Numbered from the stretch's first letter, positions 1 through 6,737 are shown. The stretch is DNA of 7,471 bases from Parachlamydiaceae bacterium (GCA_013698165.1 JACCVN010000520.1:1-7471); one strand, 5' to 3'. Notes: generated by a model not told the origin, from the sequence alone. Program-made: numbers and translations.

Positions 1-1826
1 TCACTGGGCAGACTGTCGATATAGGTAGAACGCATTTTTTCCAGCCCGCGATATTCAAGAAGTTTCCCTGCAATAGGGTAATTGATCCTTAATACATCGA
101 GAACATCGGAGTCTGTCTTCATTTGTCCGGTGGAAGTTTTCTTTCCAGATTTAATCCCTAGTTTTTCAAAGATGGCGACAAGCTGTTTTGGAGAATTAAT
201 ATTAAACTCTTCGCCGGCAAGGACATAAATTTCTTGTTCAAGTATTTTTATTTGAGCAGTGATTTCTTCAGACATCTTTTCAAGTAGGGGCAAATCTAGG
301 AAAATTCCGGCCCTTTCCATTTTTGCCAGAACTTTCATGAGAGGCAGCTCAACATTATAGTAGAGCTTATCAAGCCCCCGCTCATCAACTTGAGGTGAAA
401 AAAGCAGCTTAAGCCTGACAGTGTAATCCACATCTTCACAGCAATAAGTGGACATTTTTTCGATAGGAACTTCGCTTATGGCGATCGTGTCTTTGCCTTT
501 GCCGGTAAGATCTCTGATCGAAATTTTCATTTTCCCAAATGTTTCCAGCACAAGAGCGTCGAGGGAATGCTGTCGACTGTGAGAATTAAGTAGATATGAT
601 GCTAAAATTGTATCGAAAGAGACATTTGCCAGATGTATATTGTGGTTTCCCAGGACATGATAGTCATATTTGAGATTATGGCCATAAAAGCCGATATTCG
701 GATTTTCAAAAAGCGGTTTTAAGGCTTCGAGAACTCTTTTTGGACCAAGCAATCCGTTGAGGGGGACATACCAGGCTTTGCCGGGCTCAACGCCAAAGCC
801 GAACCCTACGATTTCTGCCTGCAGCGGTTTGATGCTTGATGTTTCAGTAACGAAACAGATCTCGGTCTGTTTAAAAAGGAACTCTAACAGGTCTGCAAAA
901 TGACCTTCATCGTCGACAATCGTGTACTCCTCAGCAATTGCATTAGTGACAACAATATTTGTCACAGGCTGCAGGGCGTCAAGTTCTTTGATGAGCGAAT
1001 TGAAGTTCATGGAGGCATAAAATTCACGCAGCGGAAGATATGAGGGCTGCCGAAGGGCATAGAAATCGGGTTCGTGGGGAATCGGCACGGCAGTATCGAT
1101 AGTCACAAGCTTTTGGCTCAATCTAGCAAGGTCAGCATTTAAAATGGCGACTTCACGTTTTTTGTTTTCGGTAATTGCACTCGCATTGTTCAGCATATTT
1201 TCTAATGATCCGAACTGCGTCAAATATTTGACTGCTGTTTTGGGGCCAAAACCTGCCAAACCGGGAACATTATCTGAGGCATCGCCAACGATTGCAAGGT
1301 AATCGATGATCAGCGACGGGGGGACTCCGTAGTTGGCTTCGATTTCTGCAGCTCCAAGGATTAAATTGTCTTTGTAGGTGTTTAATATAAAGACTTTATC
1401 GTTAACTAGCTGGCAAAGATCTTTGTCACCAGAGCATAAATAGACTTCAGTATCATGCAGCTCTGACCAGAGAGCAATACTGCCCATTGTATCATCGGCC
1501 TCAACCTCAGGGATTGAAAGCATCGGTATTCCCATTAATCCGCATAGCTGGCGCGCCCGTTCAATTTGGTAGATGAGATCCCCAGGAGTGGCTTGACGGT
1601 GGGCTTTATACTCTGCATATTGCTCGCGGCGTTGTTTAATCCCATTTTCGCCGTCGAAGACTGCCACAAAATGCGTAGGTTTAAAATCCTTGAAGAGCTT
1701 CATGACTGATCGCGCAAAACCAAAAAGCGCGTTGGTTGATTCACCCTTAGCATTGCTCATATTGCGGATAGCAAAATAGGCGCTATACAAATACGCAGAT
1801 GCGTCTAATACAAAAAGCTTTTTCAT
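1..1826 (-). CDS. polA: DNA polymerase I, partial (N-terminal ~608 residues; C-terminus outside the window)
   Basis: Family A polymerase that fills gaps and removes RNA primers during replication and repair. Read on the minus strand from the ATG at 1826-1824, preceded by a GGGA Shine-Dalgarno-like run about 5 nt upstream. The 5'-nuclease domain (residues ~1-290) has D8, FDGENG with D58, QRRE, EVEADD (111-112), SGDKD (134-136) and GDASDNVPG (182-189), so its metal ligands look intact. The 3'-5' exonuclease-like domain (~320-480) keeps NLKYD (D388) and YCCED (Y461, D465), but the first motif reads FVTET: V326 stands where E. coli Klenow has catalytic D355, while E328 is kept. From ~490 the polymerase thumb begins (FNINSPKQL, LEYRGL, STYIDSLP). 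The palm and fingers active site lies beyond position 1. The start MKKLFVLDAS is typical of chlamydial PolA as I recall it. Base composition is visibly less AT-rich than in the other genes here. In Chlamydia, polA lies between coaE and sohB; sohB is not seen on this side. Confidence 0.97.
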   Translation of the reverse strand, partial: MKKLFVLDASAYLYSAYFAIRNMSNAKGESTNALFGFARSVMKLFKDFKPTHFVAVFDGENGIKQRREQYAEYKAHRQATPGDLIYQIERARQLCGLMGIPMLSIPEVEADDTMGSIALWSELHDTEVYLCSGDKDLCQLVNDKVFILNTYKDNLILGAAEIEANYGVPPSLIIDYLAIVGDASDNVPGLAGFGPKTAVKYLTQFGSLENMLNNASAITENKKREVAILNADLARLSQKLVTIDTAVPIPHEPDFYALRQPSYLPLREFYASMNFNSLIKELDALQPVTNIVVTNAIAEEYTIVDDEGHFADLLEFLFKQTEICFVTETSSIKPLQAEIVGFGFGVEPGKAWYVPLNGLLGPKRVLEALKPLFENPNIGFYGHNLKYDYHVLGNHNIHLANVSFDTILASYLLNSHSRQHSLDALVLETFGKMKISIRDLTGKGKDTIAISEVPIEKMSTYCCEDVDYTVRLKLLFSPQVDERGLDKLYYNVELPLMKVLAKMERAGIFLDLPLLEKMSEEITAQIKILEQEIYVLAGEEFNINSPKQLVAIFEKLGIKSGKKTSTGQMKTDSDVLDVLRINYPIAGKLLEYRGLEKMRSTYIDSLPS

Positions 1827-1847
1827 CAAATTCCCGTGTGGAGGTAT

Positions 1848-1863
1848 GGACTAAAGGACTAAA
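1848..1863. repeat. Tandem octamer GGACTAAA x2 in the polA leader
   Basis: Two exact head-to-tail copies of GGACTAAA (1848-1855 and 1856-1863), followed by a partial third (TGGAC, 1864-1868). They lie 22-37 bp upstream of the polA start codon. On the polA-sense strand they read TTTAGTCC twice. They could be an operator or simple slippage; nothing in the sequence decides. Confidence 0.5.
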
Positions 1864-1873
1864 TGGACCTGTA

Positions 1874-1966
1874 AAATGTAGCCTGCTGCGTCTCTCAGCA
1901 GGAGCCAGCGAAGCGTACACGCTTCTTGCTCATCGTACCTGCTACGAGACGCAGCGGTCTACATTT
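1874..1966. repeat. 93-bp palindromic element with 29-bp terminal inverted repeats
   Basis: The arm at 1874-1902 (starting AAATGTAG, containing CTGCGTCTC) pairs with 1938-1966 (containing GAGACGCAG, ending CTACATTT) at 25 of 29 positions. Inside is a second perfect hairpin: GAAGCG (1910-1915), loop TACA, CGCTTC (1920-1925). The element is GC-rich against an AT-rich background. The architecture fits a small dispersed palindromic repeat, a MITE-like element or a structured RNA leader. It encodes no protein. No clear target-site duplication is visible. Whether copies occur elsewhere in the genome cannot be seen from one window. Confidence 0.75.
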
Positions 1967-1975
1967 CAAGCCGTA

Positions 1976-2038
1976 AGGAGGCGGGCAACAATAACTTTGG
2001 CGCAGCCTAAAAGTCAAAATTATTATTGCCCGCCTCCT
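1976..2038. repeat. 63-bp inverted repeat, 26-bp arms with 11-nt loop
   Basis: The arm 1976-2001 (AGGAGGCGGGCAA then AATAA-rich) is complementary to 2013-2038 (ending TTGCCCGCCTCCT) at 23 of 26 positions, with loop 2002-2012. It begins only 9 bp after the neighbouring 93-bp palindrome, so the two probably form one compound structure. A GC-rich stem base with an AT-rich top and no clean T-run argues against a simple intrinsic terminator, although termination of read-through cannot be excluded. As RNA either strand would fold strongly. Confidence 0.75.
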
Positions 2039-2173
2039 AACTTGGAATGAGTTTAATTCTAAGGTGACCTCAAAGGCAATAGATAAATCCAGTTGTGCAC
2101 CAATTTTTTTCGGGATCGACTCGATTTGGAAAGGTTGTGATTTTCAGAAACTATATTTTACCCTAACTATTAA

Positions 2174-2202
2174 TTGCATTCAATCTTCTATTGTGCTATA
2201 GT
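2174..2202 (+). promoter_or_regulatory. Sigma70/sigma66-type promoter of the F-box gene
   Basis: A -35 box TTGCAT (2174-2179), a 17-bp spacer and a -10 box TATAGT (2197-2202) preceded by TGC, an extended -10 element. Transcription would start near 2209, about 30 bp ahead of the ATG at 2238. Spacing and box matches are close to consensus. Confidence 0.7.
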
Positions 2203-2237
2203 GTTTTTTATATTAATGGTATTAACTTAGGGAATCT

Positions 2238-3035
2238 ATGGATACATCTTCAGTGTTCTCAATTGAATATAGTGGGGCAGACGTAATAAATAATATATGT
2301 TCTCTTCTAAATCCAAAAGATTTATGTGTTATTTCAAGCACCTGCAAGTCGTTAGAAATTATAGGTCGCAATATTTTTTGGGATAGAATTCTTACTTTAT
2401 CTCATTCCGCAGAAGAATTACCTTCAGAAGTAAGGCGTCTTGAACTACTACTTTTTTCTAAAGATCAAAATGACAAACATTTTCTAGTTGATATTTTTAA
2501 AAAAATTAAATTAAAAAACGTCTCAACCCAAGTAAAGTTATGTGATAATTTACTTTTATCATTTTTTTGGGAAATTGATAAAAATATTTATAAACGTATG
2601 ATTAAATTATTCAATCATCCTTCTTCCCCTAAAGCATTTAAGATTAGACTATTAAATCGCATGAATTCGATAGGCTTTCCTATTTTTGAAAAGTTAAAAT
2701 GGACAAAGAGAAGGAGAGAAAACGGACTTTTGCCAAAAAATATAAATGCTTTCAATTTTGTAGAAATTCCCCCCGATATATTTTCTAAAATTAAAGTCCA
2801 CCCGGAACATCATTTTAAAAATAACGAATTAGTGGCTGTAATCGCTAAAACACATTATTCTGCTTTGTCTTCATTATATTTTGGAGTAGTCAATAAACAA
2901 ACAAATAGTATGTATACGATAAGTCTTCAACTAACAGAGAAAAAAGAATTTAAACTAATTCAGCTGAAAAAAGCCTTTGAAATAGGAAAATTTCCCCACA
3001 ATTCTAAACTGCCAAGTTTTTGTAGCAATAAATAG
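2238..3035 (+). CDS. F-box domain protein, putative host-directed effector
   Basis: A 265-residue protein. Residues ~12-52 match the F-box pattern: a helix around ADVINNI, then LLNPKDL (24-29), an S-rich stretch, TCKSLE and a closing FWDRIL (47-52), in the spacing of the F-box family. In eukaryotes an F-box binds SKP1 and recruits substrates to SCF ubiquitin ligases. Bacteria lack this system, and chlamydiae and legionellae of amoebae export such proteins, so action in the host cell is the inferred role. The rest (~60-265) is lysine-rich and helical-looking with no LRR or other substrate-binding repeat I recognise. A basic cluster KWTKRRRENG (154-163) resembles a nuclear localisation signal but could be chance. 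No signal peptide or membrane segment. The ATG has AGGGA four bases upstream (2229-2233). It is AT-rich relative to polA and transcribed alone, divergently from polA. Confidence 0.75.
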   Translation: MDTSSVFSIEYSGADVINNICSLLNPKDLCVISSTCKSLEIIGRNIFWDRILTLSHSAEELPSEVRRLELLLFSKDQNDKHFLVDIFKKIKLKNVSTQVKLCDNLLLSFFWEIDKNIYKRMIKLFNHPSSPKAFKIRLLNRMNSIGFPIFEKLKWTKRRRENGLLPKNINAFNFVEIPPDIFSKIKVHPEHHFKNNELVAVIAKTHYSALSSLYFGVVNKQTNSMYTISLQLTEKKEFKLIQLKKAFEIGKFPHNSKLPSFCSNK

Positions 3036-3056
3036 TCTGGAAATTCTTTTTCTGGC

Positions 3057-3080
3057 AAAGGTGATCTCTGGCTTTCACCT
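3057..3080 (+). terminator. Possible weak stem-loop after the F-box gene
   Basis: AGGTGA (3059-3064) pairs with TCACCT (3075-3080) around a 10-nt loop, 24 bp after the F-box gene stop. No T-run follows, so it is at best a poor intrinsic terminator. Confidence 0.25.
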
Positions 3081-3140
3081 CATTTACCCTGTAATTTATT
3101 TCTTAATCTCAATTAATTATTAGCTATAGACAGTTTTTAT

Positions 3141-3168
3141 TTGAAAGTGGTATAAATAGTAGTAGAAT
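3141..3168 (+). promoter_or_regulatory. Probable promoter of the 443-residue protein gene
   Basis: TTGAAA (3141-3146), 16-bp spacer, TAGAAT (3163-3168), each one base from consensus. An overlapping alternative is TAGACA (3127-3132) with an 18-bp spacer to TATAAA (3151-3156). Either gives a short leader containing the Shine-Dalgarno AGGGAGGT at 3180-3187. Confidence 0.5.
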
Positions 3169-3196
3169 GCTTCTAATTTAGGGAGGTATTTAATAT

Positions 3197-4528
3197 ATGG
3201 AAACAAATTTGCCGCCTAAGCTTGTCAGAATTGATAGCTCTCGAGACCTCGTAAGCAAAAAACTTGTCAGAACTGAAAGCTTTAAAGAGGTCAATAAAAG
3301 CCAAATTTCATCTGGAAACACAAAAGTTACAATTCAACAGATGGGTAAACTTGTTAATGATCCATCTAAACAAATTATAATATCTGAAAATGGAAGTATT
3401 CATCAAATTGGATTGAATAGTCTTGAAAACTCCCATGATGCGATTGCAAGGGACGTCAAGACAAAGGATACACTTCTTGCAGCTGCAAAACTACTTGGAA
3501 ATAATAAAATTAAAAAGGAGCATATAGAACTTGAAGCTTCGGCTTCTAAAATAGTTGCACTATACAATATAGAACCAGATAATAAAAAGATAAAAAAGGA
3601 ATTGAAACAAGGATTTAACAAAGCCGCTGACATCCTGAAAAATAAGATAGAAAAAAGTTATCAAGACACCGCTAAGATCAAAGCGTCTGCGAAACCATTT
3701 AGCCGCGAAAACCGACTAGGTGTAGTGCGTGCTCAATTCCAGGATATAAATTTAGGTAAGAATAATGACGGAGTAGATGTTCACAGGTATGTTCATGCAG
3801 GGATTATAAACATAATGGATAATCAAAAAAAAGTTTCGACTAATGGAGCTCAACAAGGTAATATTGGTAATTTTGAAATGGAACCTAAAGAATCTCTTGC
3901 GATATTTGTAGATAGAATTGAAATTGTTATGCGGACATTTGAAGAAAAAGTTACTGCTAATGTGAGTGACGAGGATAAACTTAAATTAAGTGAAAGCATC
4001 AGTGATCTATTAGACGATATGAGGAAAGACGAGGATGATGGAGATGCGTCCGCTACATTAGATCAGACTATGAGAAGTTGGGCCAATCAGGGAAATCCCG
4101 CACAAAAAAATATGATGAAATTACTGCATACGATGAATCAAGAGTTTACCGATGGGGTGACTAAACCTCTTAGGAGGATGGCGCTAGATAAAAGCAATGA
4201 TTCCCCAGGTACATTATTAAAAATAGAAAATATAGACATTGCTTTGGAGAAGGGTATTAAAAAGGTTGACTACGAATTTGGAGAGAATGAAGTAAAAGTG
4301 ACGCATACCTTTACCTCTGAAGTGATACAGGACAAAAAAGTTAAATCTGAACTTATGCAAAAAACTGTATTGACTGCAAAGCTTGATAACCTTTCTGAAT
4401 GGGATTGGTCTGAAAAATTGAGTGTGATTTCCAAAGATAATACTAATAATGGTTTAATACTAGCTGAAAAATTACACCTTCTAGCTACTGACAGTGGCTT
4501 CAATACCGATCTTATAGTCACCAAATAA
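3197..4528 (+). CDS. Uncharacterised 443-residue cysteine-free protein with a C-terminal domain duplicated downstream
   Basis: I do not recognise a family. The ATG is supported by AGGGAGGT at 3180-3187, nine bases upstream. The protein has no cysteine, signal peptide or membrane segment, and is polar and lysine-rich. The N-terminal tail carries a duplicated motif, KLVRIDSSRDL (8-18) and KLVRTESFKEV (22-32), each with an R-x-x-S site. Residues ~80-165 look helical with many Lys, Ala and Glu, possibly coiled coil. An acidic stretch (DDMRKDEDDGD, 273-283) precedes the C-terminal domain (~293-443), which recurs at roughly 60% identity by eye in a broken copy at 6738-7184. That domain has KLLHTMNQEFTD (308-319), an alternating region with YEFGENEVKVTHTF, and MQKTVLTAKL (387-396). 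A soluble secreted effector is a reasonable inference from the disordered polar N-terminus and the setting next to an F-box gene, but nothing proves secretion. It is convergent with the gene at 4692-6101. Confidence 0.85.
   Translation: METNLPPKLVRIDSSRDLVSKKLVRTESFKEVNKSQISSGNTKVTIQQMGKLVNDPSKQIIISENGSIHQIGLNSLENSHDAIARDVKTKDTLLAAAKLLGNNKIKKEHIELEASASKIVALYNIEPDNKKIKKELKQGFNKAADILKNKIEKSYQDTAKIKASAKPFSRENRLGVVRAQFQDINLGKNNDGVDVHRYVHAGIINIMDNQKKVSTNGAQQGNIGNFEMEPKESLAIFVDRIEIVMRTFEEKVTANVSDEDKLKLSESISDLLDDMRKDEDDGDASATLDQTMRSWANQGNPAQKNMMKLLHTMNQEFTDGVTKPLRRMALDKSNDSPGTLLKIENIDIALEKGIKKVDYEFGENEVKVTHTFTSEVIQDKKVKSELMQKTVLTAKLDNLSEWDWSEKLSVISKDNTNNGLILAEKLHLLATDSGFNTDLIVTK
3218..3292 (+). repeat. 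Direct repeat, 42-bp period, inside the N-terminal coding region
   Basis: CTTGTCAGAA at 3221-3230 and 3263-3272 begins two units that match at 17 of 19 bases and encode KLVR-x-[DE]-S-x-[KR]-[DE]-[LV]. The frame is kept, so this is a duplication of a 14-residue unit within the protein tail. Confidence 0.7.
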
Positions 4529-4618
4529 TTTTGAAAGAACTTCCAAGAATAAAGTGTGCGAATTCACCCAATTGCGAACATTGAAGGCTATAAATGCCAT
4601 TCCAGGTCTATACTGCCC
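4529..4618 (+). repeat. Downstream flank of the 443-residue gene, shared with 7185-7278
   Basis: Non-coding sequence just after the stop codon aligns with the sequence after the broken paralogue: AATAAAGTGTG against AATAAAAGTGTG, and CCCAATTGCGAACATTG against CCCAATTGCGATCATTG, with GGTCT near the end. Similarity fades around 4618. It shows that the duplicated segment included 3' untranslated DNA. Confidence 0.65.
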
Positions 4619-4637
4619 AAAGTCTCAGATTTAAAAT

Positions 4638-4669
4638 TGGCGGTGGCTCGTTAAGTGATTCCACCGTCG
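4638..4669. terminator. Stem-loop between two convergent genes
   Basis: GGCGGTGG (4639-4646) pairs with CCACCGTC (4661-4668), with one G-U pair and a 14-nt loop. It sits between the converging 443- and 469-residue genes, where a terminator is expected. There is no flanking T-run on either strand, so assignment as an intrinsic terminator is weak. Confidence 0.3.
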
Positions 4670-4691
4670 TCGCTTAGTTCTCGAATCAAGA

Positions 4692-6101
4692 CTATTTTAG
4701 TAAAATAGCGTTTGCCTTGTATAACTTAAATTTGCGCTTCAGTTCATGTTCAGGAATCTCAGATTGTAAATGTTCATTGACATTTCCCCCCATAGCACAA
4801 AGATTACCCATATTGATTTCTTTGGGTTCAACCCCTTTCCATGCAAGAGTTCTGGCATGGAAAGATTCCCCTTTCCCAAGCAATTGTGGAATGGCATGAG
4901 AGGGTGGAACATAAAAAGGAGCACTTTTGAGTTCATTCAAGGGAACTGTAATGCTATAGGCGGTATTGAATTCCGTCATATAACGAAATGGAGTGGCTCC
5001 CTGATCCCAAAAACATCCAACAAAGAGGCCTGTACCAAATGATAGACTGTGAACTTTATTAGTCTTGCATCCATAAGCATTGTCCAGACTGATTTTTGCG
5101 CCACGATGTAGCAAAACTGATGTTTGAGCAACTTTACTGCAGTCTAATTTATTGGCACTTTTAATCACTTGCATTTGTCGATCATTCCAAACACCCATGC
5201 GATCATGAGTGTTAAATAGATTTTCGCTTCCAAAGTGTGCTGTGGGGCCTACGTCATCGCCATTGATATATATCGTGGTATCGTTACAAGTTTTTTTTTG
5301 ATTTTTGCAGACCCCTCTTTTAATTTCACCGCATTCGGTTTTTTTATAAAAACTGGTTAGGAACTGAATGGATGTGTCCACATGGGCAGCTAATTCGCTA
5401 TAAGTCAAGCCCCCAGGTTTGGGAGATAGTCTGTTAACAATATCCTTGTTTAAGCGATAAGCGATATCGATAACATCATCTCTGTAAACAATATCAGGAT
5501 CTCCACCGCAGTTTTTATTTTCTGGCATCACATTTTTAAATGGTAGGGCATGCCAGCACATTCGTTCTTCTTTTGTTTTCTTTATGAATGCATCAAGCCC
5601 TTCTTTGTCATTTGCAAAATATATATTATGTATGGAAGGAGTCATAATAGGGCATGTACTCTTATTATTTAAATCCTCTTGGATGCAGTTTTCGATGTAA
5701 GTTAGTTCATATAAAGTTCGTGGTATAAAGGCAACTTCAAGGGCAGGGTCTATTTTATTAACTTTTTTTCTGATCGTTTCATACCGACAAGCATACTCTT
5801 TTTCGGCATCTTTTGATCGGCTGGCAATCTGTTCAGGAGAGTATTGAACAAAAATTCGATACGCTTTTTCAAATACCGATTTTTCTATATGATTATTATC
5901 GTTTCGAAATAATACATACTCACCCTGGCCGTTAGTAATTAATCCATTTTCAGTATCTAAACAACTAGCATTTTTATAAGGGTTACAGATGAGCCATTTT
6001 ACCGTGTATGCCCCCAAAAGGCATAAGGTGGCTGCACCTACGGTATAGATGGGGGGTAAAAATTCGGAAATTTTATTTCCATAAAGGGATATATTAAACA
6101 T
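4692..6101 (-). CDS. Uncharacterised 469-residue membrane-anchored, cysteine-rich protein with weak ADP-ribosyltransferase-like motifs
   Basis: No family recognised with confidence. The ATG at 6101-6099 has AAGG 8 nt upstream (6113-6110). One hydrophobic stretch, about residues 15-39, is followed by K43 and a long hydrophilic region: a signal anchor or a tail-in membrane protein. There are 15 cysteines (27, 39, 47, 105, 139, 150, 182, 198, 257, 265, 272, 321, 345, 363, 435), unlike its cysteine-free neighbour, so disulfides outside the cytoplasm are possible. The C-terminal third contains LLHRGA (330-335), HSLSFGTGLF (351-360) and QLLGKGESFHA (406-416). Their order and spacing recall the R-G / S-x-S or FGxG / E-x-x-L motifs of ADP-ribosyltransferases, with Q406 where a catalytic Glu would be expected. 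This is a weak, by-eye resemblance; a degenerate ART fold or an unrelated lineage-specific protein are both possible. It is monocistronic as far as seen, and I found no clear promoter in the 6102-6200 region. Confidence 0.8.
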   Translation of the reverse strand: MFNISLYGNKISEFLPPIYTVGAATLCLLGAYTVKWLICNPYKNASCLDTENGLITNGQGEYVLFRNDNNHIEKSVFEKAYRIFVQYSPEQIASRSKDAEKEYACRYETIRKKVNKIDPALEVAFIPRTLYELTYIENCIQEDLNNKSTCPIMTPSIHNIYFANDKEGLDAFIKKTKEERMCWHALPFKNVMPENKNCGGDPDIVYRDDVIDIAYRLNKDIVNRLSPKPGGLTYSELAAHVDTSIQFLTSFYKKTECGEIKRGVCKNQKKTCNDTTIYINGDDVGPTAHFGSENLFNTHDRMGVWNDRQMQVIKSANKLDCSKVAQTSVLLHRGAKISLDNAYGCKTNKVHSLSFGTGLFVGCFWDQGATPFRYMTEFNTAYSITVPLNELKSAPFYVPPSHAIPQLLGKGESFHARTLAWKGVEPKEINMGNLCAMGGNVNEHLQSEIPEHELKRKFKLYKANAILLK

Positions 6102-6200
6102 ATAAATTGCCTTGCAGGTTTATTAATGAAATTGACAAGTGAATACGTTAACATAGATGAAGGATTAATTTCAATATACTTTTATAAATGCTCTTAAAAA

Positions 6201-6238
6201 GTAACTTCTCAAAAACTCATGAGTTGTTGAGAAGTTAC
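6201..6238 (-). terminator. Near-perfect 38-nt palindrome, intrinsic terminator on the minus strand
   Basis: GTAACTTCTCAA (6201-6212) and TTGAGAAGTTAC (6227-6238) enclose AACTCATGAGTT (6214-6225). The whole segment is self-complementary except for the A6213/G6226 pair. On the minus strand the stem is followed directly by TTTTT, giving a hairpin plus U-tract about 55 bp after the EEP remnant stop. It probably served that gene and would also shield the 469-residue gene from read-through. Confidence 0.65.
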
Positions 6239-6293
6239 GAAATTTTAAGTGGCGATTATCAAAAGTTTTGTGGGGCTATCCGCCCCTTGTGAT

Positions 6294-6736
6294 TTAATGG
6301 AGTAGTACGTCAACAATTATAGGACGATGATCGGAAGGGTAAACAACACGATCTTCGATTGTAAATTGATCATCACCGACAGCGCTTCTTAAGACGTCTA
6401 TATCTAAAGATAAGAAAAATTGATCGAAACGTGTTGGAATTCCAGGATTTAAGATTGCGTGTTGCTTCTCATTAAAAGATTATATTCCCAACCCACCCGG
6501 GTAGCATCTCCTCCTAAGTTTTCTTGTGCAACCGCTCTAGCATCGGCGAAAGTATCATCGCAAAAGGCGACATAAGTTTCCGGCGAATTAGGAAAGGTGT
6601 TGAAATCTCCTGTTATGATAGAGTTGATCCCACTCCCAATCTCTATAGCCTTATCCATTAATATGTGGGAGCTATTAATGCGCGCATTTAAACCGACGTG
6701 GTCGAAGTGCGCATTAAAGAGGTATAATTTAACTTT
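6294..6736 (-). pseudogene. Endonuclease/exonuclease/phosphatase (EEP) family protein, 5'-truncated and frameshifted
   Basis: About 147 codons of the C-terminal half of an EEP (DNase I/sphingomyelinase/inositol phosphatase fold) metal-dependent phosphodiesterase. Motifs in order on the minus strand: FNAHFDH with LNAR following (around 6698-6715), the catalytic loop GDFN (6610-6599), and YPSDHRP with the catalytic Asp-His (SDH, 6335-6327), ending at a TAA at 6296-6294. After VGWEY near 6479 the frame must shift: one missing base moves the ORF to an early stop, and the next frame continues NEKQHAILNPGIPTRFDQFF to the natural end. The first half (N-terminal metal ligand Asn and Glu) is missing because unrelated sequence begins at about 6737. 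Intact family members are usually about 250 residues or more. The substrate cannot be guessed from the remnant. A terminator hairpin follows at 6201-6238. Confidence 0.85.
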
Positions 6737-6737
6737 A

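Larger units (their letters stand above)
1827..2237. other. Divergent intergenic region between polA and the F-box gene
   Basis: About 410 bp without a credible gene. The plus-strand frame open over 1799-2050 crosses the polA start and the palindromes and resembles no protein. The half nearest polA holds a tandem octamer and two large palindromes; the half nearest the F-box gene is AT-rich and carries that gene's promoter. I could not pick a convincing polA promoter. If polA is transcribed from this region, its start is either beyond the palindromes, putting them in the mRNA leader, or in the ~50 bp between them and the polA ATG. Confidence 0.8.

Noticed and set aside
1799..2050. 83-codon plus-strand open frame
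   Set aside because: It is antisense to the polA start and then runs through two palindromes; no start signals and no protein-like sequence.
4692..4708. AT-rich palindrome CTATTTTAGTAAAATAG at the stop codon of the 469-residue gene
   Set aside because: The stem is all A/T except one pair, overlaps the coding end, and has no T-run behind it; not a credible terminator.
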